This document shows positions 17,592 through 25,325 of a stretch of 32,591 nucleotides of DNA, one piece after another; the stretch's first letter is position 1; every line of letters starts with the position of its first letter. Location: NCBI GenBank assembly GCA_017458675.1, contig JAFTAM010000133.1:1-32591 (forward strand), read 5' to 3'. A program made the position numbers and the translations under genes. Below the pieces are notes generated by a model, which saw only the letters and a list, made by a program, of their open reading frames with translations, searched no databases and was not told the DNA's origin. This DNA comes from a bacterium (GTDB lineage: Bacteria > Vulcanimicrobiota > Xenobia > Xenobiales > Xenobiaceae).

Positions 17592-17620
17592 GTCATTCTG
17601 AGCGACAGCTCCGCCAGAAT
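17592..17620. repeat. Single SERSEE arm
   Basis: One left arm (GTCATTCTGAGCGACAGC, then TCCGCCAGAATCC) directly after the preceding Sel1 gene; no matching right arm is seen. Confidence 0.7.
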
Positions 17621-17718
17621 CCGCCCCTCTCCCCTTCGCTCCCCCGCCCCCTTCAATTCTTCCTCTGCCGCGCTCCAAACGCCCGATAGCAACACTTTAA
17701 AAACAAACGAGGTCTATC

Positions 17719-19614
17719 ATGTCTGCAAAAAACTGGTACAAGTGCATCGCTCTATGCTGCCTTTTGGGAGCGGCTCTGCTGTTATTCTGGTTCAAATCTA
17801 AAAGCCCCGAGGAACTCTATCAGATGGGTAAAACCGCCTACGAAAAAGGCAGATTTGCCCATGCCTTATCATATTATGAATTGTCCGCCGATAAGGACTA
17901 CGTCGAAGCTCAGAAAACCCTGGGCGACTTATATTATAAGGGGGAAGGCGCGAATAAGGACTTAAGCGCCGCTTTGAAATGGTATAAAAAGGCCGCAGAG
18001 CACGGAAATGCCGAAGCACAGGCGGCCTTGGGCTCCATGTATTGCAGGGGCGAGGGCACGGACAAGAATCTGCCCGAAGCCTTAGCCTGGTATAAAAAGG
18101 CTGCCGAACAAAACAAGACGGAAGCTCAGACCGCTTTGGGCGACATTTACCGCCGCGGCAAGGGGCTCGAAAAGAATATAAACGAGGCCATGCAATGGTA
18201 TAAAAAAGCCGCCGAGTGCGGCAGTACACAGGCTTCCATGGCGCTGGGCGAAATATACCTTAATGGCGAAGGCGTAACTAAAGACGCTGCCGCCGCTATT
18301 AAATGGTATAAAAAAGCTGCCGAACACGGCAGTACACAGGCTTCCCTGGCACTGGGCGAAATATACCTAAAACTGGGCGAAATATACCTAAAAGGCGAAG
18401 GCGTAACTAAAGACGCTGCCGCCGCTATTAAGTGGTACAAAAAAGCTGCCGAACAGAATAACGTCGAGGCACAGCTGCGTATAGGCGACATCTACCGCAC
18501 AGGCACAGGCGTGGGCAAGGATTTCGCCGCCGCTATTAAGTGGTACAAAAAAGCTGCCGAACAAAATAATCCTGAAGCACAAATTCGAATTGCCAGTATC
18601 TACTATATTGGCGCATATATACCCAAGGATAACGCAGCCTATGTCTTCTACAAAAGAGCAAGCGCGGTCAACGACTACGCTTCCGCTCTAAAGTGGTACA
18701 AAAAAGCTGCCGAGCAGAACAACGCTGAGGCTGAATACATGGCAGGCTTAATGTATTTGGGGGGAGATGGGACAGACAAAGACCCTGGAGCCGCAGTTGA
18801 TTATTTTAACAAGGCAGCCGCAAATGGCTTCGCCAATGCTTTAACCTTTTTAAGCACCATGTATATTAAAGGCGAGGGTGTCAAAGAAGACGTAGAGTTA
18901 GCTGAACAGTTATTGAAGCAGGCCTGCGAGCAGGGCGACGCTATAGCCATGAATTCGTTAGGTCAACGTCAATTAAAAAGATATAAATATACTGATAATG
19001 AAAGCGTAGATTTAAGCTTATTAAAGAGAGCTGCCGAGTTGGGCGACGCCGAAGCCTCATATTGTCTTGGAATTATTGCTTTAGCTCACCAAGAATTTCG
19101 ATTAGAAGGTCCAAATTACAAAGACTACCAGGAAGCATTTAAATGGTTTCACCAAGCGGCCAATCAAGGCGCTACTGCTGCCAAAGACTATCAAAACGTC
19201 GTCAGTCAAGGTGATTCTCCTTACAAAATAATAAAACTAATGGATAGCATAGCTGTTGATAAAAAGGCCCAAATCATTTTAGCGCTCATGTATTTAGGCG
19301 GCATAGGAACGGCTCCAAACCAAAGGATGAGCATACAGATGGCAAATGAAAATGGAAGCACAGAGTTTAAAGAGTTAATTAAAGAAACAATTAAAGAAGT
19401 TAATAGTAGTTATGAAATTTACGGTTCTTCTGATGAGATTGGAATATATATGCGTCAAAGAAAGGCGCACAATTATGCATGGGAAGGTATCAAATCTATG
19501 ATAAAAGATTATCTTCCTTTGAATGTATATGATCAACTGGAAATTAGAGTCGGCGTGGAAGGAATTTTTGCTCCAGCCGCTGACGTATCAAGAAATAAAC
19601 GAACGCAACATTAA
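17719..19614 (+). CDS. Sel1-repeat protein with membrane anchor (lipobox lost)
   Basis: A 631-residue protein with the family leader (ACGAGGTCTATC before ATG 17719). Its N-terminus matches the lipoprotein paralogs up to CCLLGAALL and again from SPEEL onward, but LPIGGCFE is replaced by LLFWFKSK. The lipid-attachment Cys is therefore missing and the segment should stay as an uncleaved anchor. About eleven Sel1 repeats cover residues 40-480; most carry the strong WYKKAAE core. One repeat contains an exact 21-bp in-frame duplication (18352-18393). The last about 120 residues have no Sel1 pattern, are more AT-rich, and lack the KGWEDLL tail. Closest relative is 21751, especially in the first repeats. 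Probably exposed to the periplasm. Confidence 0.85.
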   Translation: MSAKNWYKCIALCCLLGAALLLFWFKSKSPEELYQMGKTAYEKGRFAHALSYYELSADKDYVEAQKTLGDLYYKGEGANKDLSAALKWYKKAAEHGNAEAQAALGSMYCRGEGTDKNLPEALAWYKKAAEQNKTEAQTALGDIYRRGKGLEKNINEAMQWYKKAAECGSTQASMALGEIYLNGEGVTKDAAAAIKWYKKAAEHGSTQASLALGEIYLKLGEIYLKGEGVTKDAAAAIKWYKKAAEQNNVEAQLRIGDIYRTGTGVGKDFAAAIKWYKKAAEQNNPEAQIRIASIYYIGAYIPKDNAAYVFYKRASAVNDYASALKWYKKAAEQNNAEAEYMAGLMYLGGDGTDKDPGAAVDYFNKAAANGFANALTFLSTMYIKGEGVKEDVELAEQLLKQACEQGDAIAMNSLGQRQLKRYKYTDNESVDLSLLKRAAELGDAEASYCLGIIALAHQEFRLEGPNYKDYQEAFKWFHQAANQGATAAKDYQNVVSQGDSPYKIIKLMDSIAVDKKAQIILALMYLGGIGTAPNQRMSIQMANENGSTEFKELIKETIKEVNSSYEIYGSSDEIGIYMRQRKAHNYAWEGIKSMIKDYLPLNVYDQLEIRVGVEGIFAPAADVSRNKRTQH

Positions 19615-19630
19615 TTGCGGCTGTAAGATT

Positions 19631-19735
19631 TTTCGCGCAGCGAAGAATCTATGCCCCAACCATGGCAGATCCTTCGCCAAAGGCTCAGGATGACGCAGCC
19701 TCTGTCATTCTGAGCGGCAGCTCCGCCAGAATCCG
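19631..19735. repeat. SERSEE unit plus single arm
   Basis: A unit at about 19631-19694 (GCGCAGCGAAGAATCT..AGATCCTTCGCCAAAGGCTCAGGATGAC in separate arms, left end truncated) is followed by one left arm at 19703-19735, in the 216-bp gap before the next Sel1 gene. Confidence 0.75.
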
Positions 19736-19830
19736 CCTCTCTCCCCTTTGTTCCACTGCCCTCATGTCTTCCGCTGCAGCGCCCCCAAGCGCCCGACAAC
19801 AACGCCTTATTAAACAAAGCGAGGTCTATC

Positions 19831-21393
19831 ATGTCTGCAAAATACTGGTACAGGCGCATTGCCCTATGCTGCCTTTTGGGAGCGGTCTGTCTCTCTGCTC
19901 CAGCTTTAGCTCAAAACGACGGTTCGCCGGAAAACAGCGCCAAAACTTCAAACCGACATAACGGTATATTTATTGAACCCCCTTACGATACATCAAAATA
20001 TCAGCGGTATTTTCCTGAAGCTTTATTCATGGTTGGAGCTGATAAATCTGAATCTGAAGCCTACGGCTATATGAGAGCCGCCGCGGAAAAAGGATACGCT
20101 AAGGCTCAGTTCTGGATGGGCGATTACTATTACAAGCATAACGTACAAAGCAAAGCCGTTTACTGGTACAAAAAGGCCGCCGAGCAAAATTATACTAAAG
20201 CAAAGATAGCTTTAGCCTCGATGTCCGATCAAGAAGTTGCACATTCAAATATTGATGAAAATGCGTCAAGTGACGAAAAATTAACCGTCAGCAAGACAAA
20301 ATCCGCAGGCGATTCCCAGCGAAAAGCAACAATATCCGGCTCCAAAATACTGACCGTCAGCAAAGATATTTATCTGAATACTGCGCTGTACGACGACTTA
20401 AAGCCCTTTGACGCCTATACGCTAGGCGCGGCCGCCGTATCCAAAGGAGATCCCAAAGGCTACGCTCTGCTGGAATCCTCCGCCCGCCGAGGCTGCAGTC
20501 ACGCCAAACTGACCTTAGCCAATCTGTTTTTGCTCTGCGACCATCCCTTAAAAATGAAAGATACCTATGTCGTAGTTCTAGAGGACAAACCCTTAAACAA
20601 TAAAGCGCGCCTGCAGCGTTATCTACAATGGATGAACAGCGCCGCCGAAAACGGTTCCTCCACCGCCGCCAAAGAGCTGGCCGAACTCTATCGCAAAGGC
20701 AAACACGTCGGCAAGGACGCCAATCAGATTTTCAAGTACACCAAACTGGCCGCTTTGGCCGAAGAGCCCGAGTACATGTACCGGCTGGGGACTTACTACG
20801 CCCAGGGCCTGGGCTGCCAGAAGGACCGCAACGCCGCCGTAAAATGGATCAAGCAGGCCGCCCACCTGGGCAGCGGCGAGGCCTCCCAATGGCTGGAAGA
20901 ACGCCGCGGACACTATGTTGACTCCGATGTTGCCGTCGGCAGCGAACGCGTTAATATCAATACTGAGTTTGAAAACTGCGACAAACGATTCTTTTTAAGA
21001 TATCAAAAATATAAATCAGAGGGTTATTCAGACCGTTATGCAGCTGAGCAAGCATTATCCAGATACTTTGATGTAACGGTTCGCGTCGCAAATTTCTGTC
21101 TCAGCCAAGGGGCGCAAAGCTATGGCGCAGCGGTTTGCGGAATCGTCGGTAACGCCTTTAGTGATCGTGGCAAAGATTATGTGGTATTGGCCTATGACGG
21201 TGATACTTTAATATTTAGAAGTGCGGCCGGTAATTGTGAGCGTTATATTGGTAAAGCTGTTAGTGTAGGCTGCTCATTACACAAAAGTGAATCCGTTATA
21301 TACAGAATCGATGATGCATCCACCAGCACTGTTTATAAAACCGTCAGGAAATGGCAAGGTCCCAAGATCAAAGGCTGGGAGGACCTGCTGTAG
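19831..21393 (+). CDS. Exported Sel1-repeat protein with KGWEDLL tail
   Basis: A 520-residue protein with the family leader (GCGAGGTCTATC before ATG 19831). The signal peptide is a mosaic: its first 18 residues (MSAKYWYRRIALCCLLGA) match the lipoprotein-type paralogs, while CLSAPALA, with cleavage after A27, matches the gene at 13041. Sel1-like repeats occur at about 65-120 and again at 200-365, with a linker rich in charged residues between. The C-terminal domain (about 370-520) is homologous to that of 13041 (AVCGIVGNAFSDRGKDYVVLAYDGDTL in outline) and ends in GPKIKGWEDLL at the stop codon. No lipobox, so it is predicted to be periplasmic or secreted. The same tail in three paralogs suggests a shared targeting or docking function, which is inference. 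Confidence 0.86.
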   Translation: MSAKYWYRRIALCCLLGAVCLSAPALAQNDGSPENSAKTSNRHNGIFIEPPYDTSKYQRYFPEALFMVGADKSESEAYGYMRAAAEKGYAKAQFWMGDYYYKHNVQSKAVYWYKKAAEQNYTKAKIALASMSDQEVAHSNIDENASSDEKLTVSKTKSAGDSQRKATISGSKILTVSKDIYLNTALYDDLKPFDAYTLGAAAVSKGDPKGYALLESSARRGCSHAKLTLANLFLLCDHPLKMKDTYVVVLEDKPLNNKARLQRYLQWMNSAAENGSSTAAKELAELYRKGKHVGKDANQIFKYTKLAALAEEPEYMYRLGTYYAQGLGCQKDRNAAVKWIKQAAHLGSGEASQWLEERRGHYVDSDVAVGSERVNINTEFENCDKRFFLRYQKYKSEGYSDRYAAEQALSRYFDVTVRVANFCLSQGAQSYGAAVCGIVGNAFSDRGKDYVVLAYDGDTLIFRSAAGNCERYIGKAVSVGCSLHKSESVIYRIDDASTSTVYKTVRKWQGPKIKGWEDLL

Positions 21394-21484
21394 CCAAGTT
21401 CCCGCTGCCCGGAAATCAGATAAAACGGAGCGGAGCCGCGCCTGAGCTAATCTCCTGGTTTCTCCGCTATTCCCGACGCTCCCT

Positions 21485-21711
21485 GTCATTCTGAGCGACA
21501 GCGAAGAATCTATGCCCGAATCATACAGATCCTTCGCCGGAGGCTCAGGATGACGCAACTACTGTCATTCTGAGCGGCAGCGAAGAATCTATGCCTGAAC
21601 CATACAGTTCCTTCGCCGGAGGCTCAGGATGACGCTACCACTGTCATTCTGAGCGCAGCGAAGAATCTATGCCTGAATCATACAGATCCTTCGCCAAAGG
21701 CTCAGGATGAC
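21485..21711. repeat. Three tandem SERSEE inverted-repeat units
   Basis: Units at 21485-21554, 21564-21633 and 21643-21711, with a 79-bp period. Each has a left arm GTCATTCTGAGCG-AGCGAAG, a middle ATGCC(T/C)GAA(T/C)CATAC and a right arm ending GGCTCAGGATGAC; the arms are imperfect inverted repeats. They occupy most of the 357-bp gap between two Sel1 genes. This is the best-preserved form of the repeat in the window. Confidence 0.9.
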
Positions 21712-21750
21712 AACCACTTCCCGCTCGCCATAGATAAACCGAGGTGCATC

Positions 21751-23985
21751 ATGTTCGTAAATAATAAGTACAAGCGCATTGCCGTATGCTGCCTTCTCAG
21801 CGCCGCTCTGCTGCCCATCGGCGGCTGCTTTGAAAGCCCCGAGGAACTCTGTCAGATGGGCAAGGCCGCCTATGAAAAAGGTGAATTTGACAAAGCTTTA
21901 AAATATTATCAAGAGTCCGCCGATAAAAACTGCGCCGCAGCCAAAAAGGGCCTGGGCGACATCTACTATACCGGTCAAGGAGCGGACAAAAATCTGAACG
22001 CCGCTTTGGATTGGTATAAAAAATCCGCCGAACAGGGCTGCGCCGAAGCGCAGAAAACCCTGGGCGATATATATTATAAGGGCGAAGGCGCAGATAAGGA
22101 CCTAAGCGCCGCCCTGGAATGGTACAAAAAGGCCGCCGAGCAGGGCAATGCCGAAGCGCAATTCACTTTAGGCAATATGTATTTTAACGGCGAAGGCGCG
22201 GAGAAAGACCCGAAAGCCGCTCTGGAGTGGTATAAAAAGGCCGCCGAGCAGGGCAATGCCGAGGCGCAGAGCCTTGCCGGCCGCATGTTATATAACGGCG
22301 AAGGCGCGGAGAAAGACCTGAAATCCGCTCTGGAATGGTACAAAAAAGCCGCCGAACAAGGCAGAGCCGAAGCGCAGACCGCTCTGGCCGACATGTATTA
22401 TACAGGAGCAGGCGCGGAGAAAGACCTGAACGCCGCTCTGGAATGGTACAAAAAAGCCGCCGAACAGGGCAGCGCCGAAGCTCAGGCGGCCTTGGGCGCC
22501 ATGTATTACAGGGGCGAAGGAGCGGACAAGAATCTGCCCGAAGCCTTTGCCTGGTATAAAAAGGCCGCCGAACAAAACAACACGGCAGCTCAGGCCGCTT
22601 TGGGCGACATTTACCGCCGCGGCGACGGCATGGAAAAAGATACAAACGAAGCCATGCAATGGTACAAAAAAGCCGCTGAACATGGCAATACGCAGGCTTC
22701 GCTGGCTCTGGGCGAAATATACCTTCAGGGCGAAGGCGTAAGCAAAGACGCGGCTTCCGCTTTCAAATGGTTCAAACAGGCCGCCGAGCACAACAGCCTT
22801 GAAGCCCAGATGCAGCTGGGCGATCTCTATAGGACCGGCGGAGGCGTCGCCAAAGACGCGGCCGCCGCTTTCAAGTGGTACAAAAAGGCCGCCGCGCAGA
22901 ATAATGCCGAGGCTCAGATGCGTCTGGGCGATCTCTACAGAACCGGCGGAGGCGTGACCAAGGACGCGGCCGCCGCCTTCAAGTGGTATAAAAAAGCTGC
23001 CGAGCAGAATAATGCCGAAGCTCAGATGCGTCTTGGCGACCTTTATCGGACCGGCGGAGGCGTAACCAAGGACGCGGCGGCTGCTCTGAAATGGTACAAA
23101 AAGGCCGCTGAACAAGATAATACCGAAGCTCAGTTCAATATCGGCTGCATGTATCTCAGCGGCGAAGGCGTCGCCAAAAGCGGCGCAGACGCTTTAAAAT
23201 GGCTGGAGAAGGCCGGAAACGCAGGTTCGGAGCAGGCTCAGTTCAAACTGGGCGACATGTACTATGACGGCATCGGCGTTCCTGTCGATAAGAGCAAGGG
23301 CTTCACCTGGTTCAAAAAATGCGCCATGCAGGGAAACGCCAAGGCCGAATACACGATAGGCATGCTCTATTATAAAGGCTCGGGCGTCCCCAAGGACAAG
23401 CAGAGCGCCGTCAAATGGTTTGAACAGGCCGCTGAAAAGGGCTTCGCCCAGGCGCAGTACGATTTAGGCTGCATGTACGAAGAGGGCGACGGCGTCGGCA
23501 AAGATGAAGCCAAGGCCGAGCGGCTGTTCAAACAGGCCTGCGATCAGAATCATACAGATGCTCTGTACAAACTGGGCGGCTTACAATTTAGAAATGGAAA
23601 CAGCGCAGGTTTAAACTTAACTAGAAAAGCGGCTGACTTGGGGAACGGAAATGCTTCTCTTGCTCTGGCTTTAGTTTACATGGGCAAACCCGAATATAAA
23701 GACGATTATGAAGCCTTCAGATGGTGCCGCCGGGCTTATGACCAGGGTGAAAAGGCCGCGGCGCCGTTTTTGGTCTATATGTATTTAGGAGGAATAGGCA
23801 CAAGCTCTGATCCTTACATGAGCATATCTATTGCAGAGAGCACCTACGGAACCAATTCGGCATTTGCTTCCAATATAAGAGATATTGTGGATACAATATA
23901 TTCATATCATGATCCGATGATACGTGCTCAATTAGCAAAAAGAGCCGGACTAGAAGGTCTTATAAGTATATTTCAAAGCTTATAA
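21751..23985 (+). CDS. Long Sel1-repeat lipoprotein
   Basis: A 744-residue protein with the family leader (ACCGAGGTGCATC before ATG 21751). The signal KRIAVCCLLSAALLPIGGC has a lipobox with C26. From about residue 35 to 610 there are sixteen consecutive 36-residue Sel1 repeats, most with a WYKKAAEQ..AEAQ..LG.(M/I)Y..GEG..KD consensus, then two degenerate ones. Repeats 9-12 are nearly identical to each other (LYRTGGGV(A/T)KD), showing recent internal expansion. The final about 100 residues (YMYLGGIGTSSDPYMSI) resemble the C-terminus of 17719 and have no KGWEDLL tail. A solenoid this long would be a large protein-binding surface anchored in the membrane. Antisense frames of over 200 codons across the repeats are artefacts of repetition. 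Confidence 0.88.
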   Translation: MFVNNKYKRIAVCCLLSAALLPIGGCFESPEELCQMGKAAYEKGEFDKALKYYQESADKNCAAAKKGLGDIYYTGQGADKNLNAALDWYKKSAEQGCAEAQKTLGDIYYKGEGADKDLSAALEWYKKAAEQGNAEAQFTLGNMYFNGEGAEKDPKAALEWYKKAAEQGNAEAQSLAGRMLYNGEGAEKDLKSALEWYKKAAEQGRAEAQTALADMYYTGAGAEKDLNAALEWYKKAAEQGSAEAQAALGAMYYRGEGADKNLPEAFAWYKKAAEQNNTAAQAALGDIYRRGDGMEKDTNEAMQWYKKAAEHGNTQASLALGEIYLQGEGVSKDAASAFKWFKQAAEHNSLEAQMQLGDLYRTGGGVAKDAAAAFKWYKKAAAQNNAEAQMRLGDLYRTGGGVTKDAAAAFKWYKKAAEQNNAEAQMRLGDLYRTGGGVTKDAAAALKWYKKAAEQDNTEAQFNIGCMYLSGEGVAKSGADALKWLEKAGNAGSEQAQFKLGDMYYDGIGVPVDKSKGFTWFKKCAMQGNAKAEYTIGMLYYKGSGVPKDKQSAVKWFEQAAEKGFAQAQYDLGCMYEEGDGVGKDEAKAERLFKQACDQNHTDALYKLGGLQFRNGNSAGLNLTRKAADLGNGNASLALALVYMGKPEYKDDYEAFRWCRRAYDQGEKAAAPFLVYMYLGGIGTSSDPYMSISIAESTYGTNSAFASNIRDIVDTIYSYHDPMIRAQLAKRAGLEGLISIFQSL

Positions 23986-24072
23986 AATCATATAAACCGC
24001 TATTTCCGCATTAAAACTGTTATACCAAAACCTGAGTTTCTATATAAAATATGCCCTACTAGGAGAAAAACT

Positions 24073-24180
24073 ATGACTATGGACTTCATGCAGCTCAAAT
24101 GTCCAACCTGCGGATACATTTTAGATTACGACGATGACGAATGTCCGTACTGCGGGTACGCGTCGAAATCCGAACAGTAA
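24073..24180 (+). CDS. Short zinc-ribbon ORF, probably the 5' part of a frameshifted gene
   Basis: A 35-codon frame with a good ribosome site (AGGAGA at 24061-24066). It encodes QLKCPTCGYILDYDDDECPYCGYASKSEQ in outline: C10, C13, C24 and C27 make a complete zinc ribbon with the same spacing as the one at 12381. It ends abruptly after the ribbon, and the overlapping frame from 24134 carries on into a linker and membrane helices. The likely original product is a single zinc-ribbon membrane protein of about 150 residues. A genuine microprotein is possible. Confidence 0.55.
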   Translation: MTMDFMQLKCPTCGYILDYDDDECPYCGYASKSEQ

Positions 24181-24532
24181 TCCCTTCAATAATCAGACTT
24201 TAAGCATTATAGACTCGCTGCCAGCTTCCCCACCCCAATATTTCAAGGACCGGCAGGCTGAAGCCAGATGTCTTGCAGACGAATACAAAAACGCTTCTCC
24301 CAGCATATTTGGTATAATGATTGGCATAATTCTGATAACAGCACTTCCGGTCGTAGGGTTGATAGCCTGCATATCAATACATCAACACTTTTACAACAGC
24401 TTTCAGATGAGGGAGGCAAAAGGAATAAAGCTGGGCGTAGGCATTGTTTTCGCAATCTTCTTAATTATTTGTATAATTGCTTTAACAGTTGGCGGCTCAA
24501 TTCTGGCTTGGCTGTACTCTCTGTTTTCTTAA
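24134..24532 (+). CDS. Two-helix membrane protein, probably the 3' part of the same gene
   Basis: The frame from ATG 24134 gives 132 codons. Its first about 15 residues (MTNVRTAGTRRNPNS) are read out of frame through the zinc-ribbon codons and look meaningless. After that come a polar linker (LPASPPQYFKDRQAEARCLADEYKNA) and two strong membrane helices (about 58-82 and 100-130). No ribosome site precedes 24134. The best explanation is a one-base frameshift around 24155-24180 joining the 24073 frame to this one; a real overlapping gene is the alternative. Zinc ribbon plus membrane helices is a common small-protein layout in bacteria, function unknown. Confidence 0.55.
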   Translation: MTNVRTAGTRRNPNSNPFNNQTLSIIDSLPASPPQYFKDRQAEARCLADEYKNASPSIFGIMIGIILITALPVVGLIACISIHQHFYNSFQMREAKGIKLGVGIVFAIFLIICIIALTVGGSILAWLYSLFS

Positions 24533-24692
24533 CAGCAAATCCGCGCCGGTTGCCCCTGGACAATTTCTGCCGAGTCTATCCCCTGCCGTTATAAACATGG
24601 TTTTGCCTTGTAGCTTTACCTGCAGACCTGTCATCAAGGAATTTCCCGGCCTCCGCTGAAGCTCATGCCCAGCAAGTGAAGGGACATGAACA

Positions 24693-25184
24693 ATGAAAAA
24701 GCTGTTTATACTGCCGTTATTGACTTCACTGCTGCTTCTCCCCAGCTGCGTATCCAAATCCGAATTCGAAGCCCTGAAGCAGGACCATGAAAAGCTGAAG
24801 AGCCAGGTCGCCGACCTTCAGGAGCAGCTGCAGAAGGAAGGCGGCAAACCCGCCCCCGGGACGCATTCAGCGCAGATGAAAAAAACGCAGAGTACAGCAT
24901 CCTACATTGGCGGCGATACCCTGTACCGCAATTTTGAATCCTACCGAGGCACAACGGTGACAGTCAAGGGAATGGTAGCAACAAGTGCTCAAGATCACAT
25001 TTCAATAGGGCTTTTTAATGAAAATGGTGGCCATAGTATGCAAATTGCGAAAATTGAACCCACTAACGGTTTCGATCAAGGGATAATCTCTGGTGATAAA
25101 GTTATTATCAACGGGAGCGTTTCACAAGATCTTCTTGGCGGCTCATTGATTGTTATCAAACCCATATCCATAAAACGCGCCTAG
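24693..25184 (+). CDS. Short coiled-coil lipoprotein with OB-fold-like domain
   Basis: A 163-residue lipoprotein with lipobox LPSC (C19) and GAAGGGA before the ATG. The mature start VSKSEFEALKQDHEKLKSQVADLQEQLQ parallels the VSQSEYDALKQENESLKGKVTELQ of the gene at 15318, but the coiled coil is much shorter (about 22-50). The C-terminal domain (about 75-163; GDTLYRNFESYRGTTVTVKGMV...GDKVIINGSV...SISIKRA-like end) is the same OB-fold-like module. Two members with different stalk lengths bracket the Sel1 cluster, so they may be a functional part of it. AT-rich codons appear in the last third. Ligand unknown. Confidence 0.82.
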   Translation: MKKLFILPLLTSLLLLPSCVSKSEFEALKQDHEKLKSQVADLQEQLQKEGGKPAPGTHSAQMKKTQSTASYIGGDTLYRNFESYRGTTVTVKGMVATSAQDHISIGLFNENGGHSMQIAKIEPTNGFDQGIISGDKVIINGSVSQDLLGGSLIVIKPISIKRA

Positions 25185-25233
25185 GAATAGCCTGTTTACA
25201 CCGCCGAACCCCGGCGCCCCCGCCTGCTGTTGA

Positions 25234-25256
25234 AAAGCGGGCAAAACGCCCGCTTT
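25234..25256. terminator. Hairpin between convergent genes
   Basis: AAAGCGGGC and GCCCGCTTT form a perfect 9-bp stem with an AAAAC loop, lying between the convergent stops at 25184 (+) and 25326 (-). The flanking A/T tracts are short, so it is probably a bidirectional terminator of modest strength. Confidence 0.5.
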
Positions 25257-25325
25257 GAACATGGCCAGCCGCTTTTGAACCTGCCTGCATAAAACCGTCT
25301 GGAACAGCCGGTTCATTAAAAACTG

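Noticed and set aside
21277..21558. Short minus ORF containing SLSLRMTGS-type peptide
   Set aside because: It is translation of SERSEE repeats and the antisense end of the Sel1 gene.
22288..23115. 275-codon minus ORF
   Set aside because: It is the antisense of the periodic Sel1 repeats; repetition keeps the frame open.
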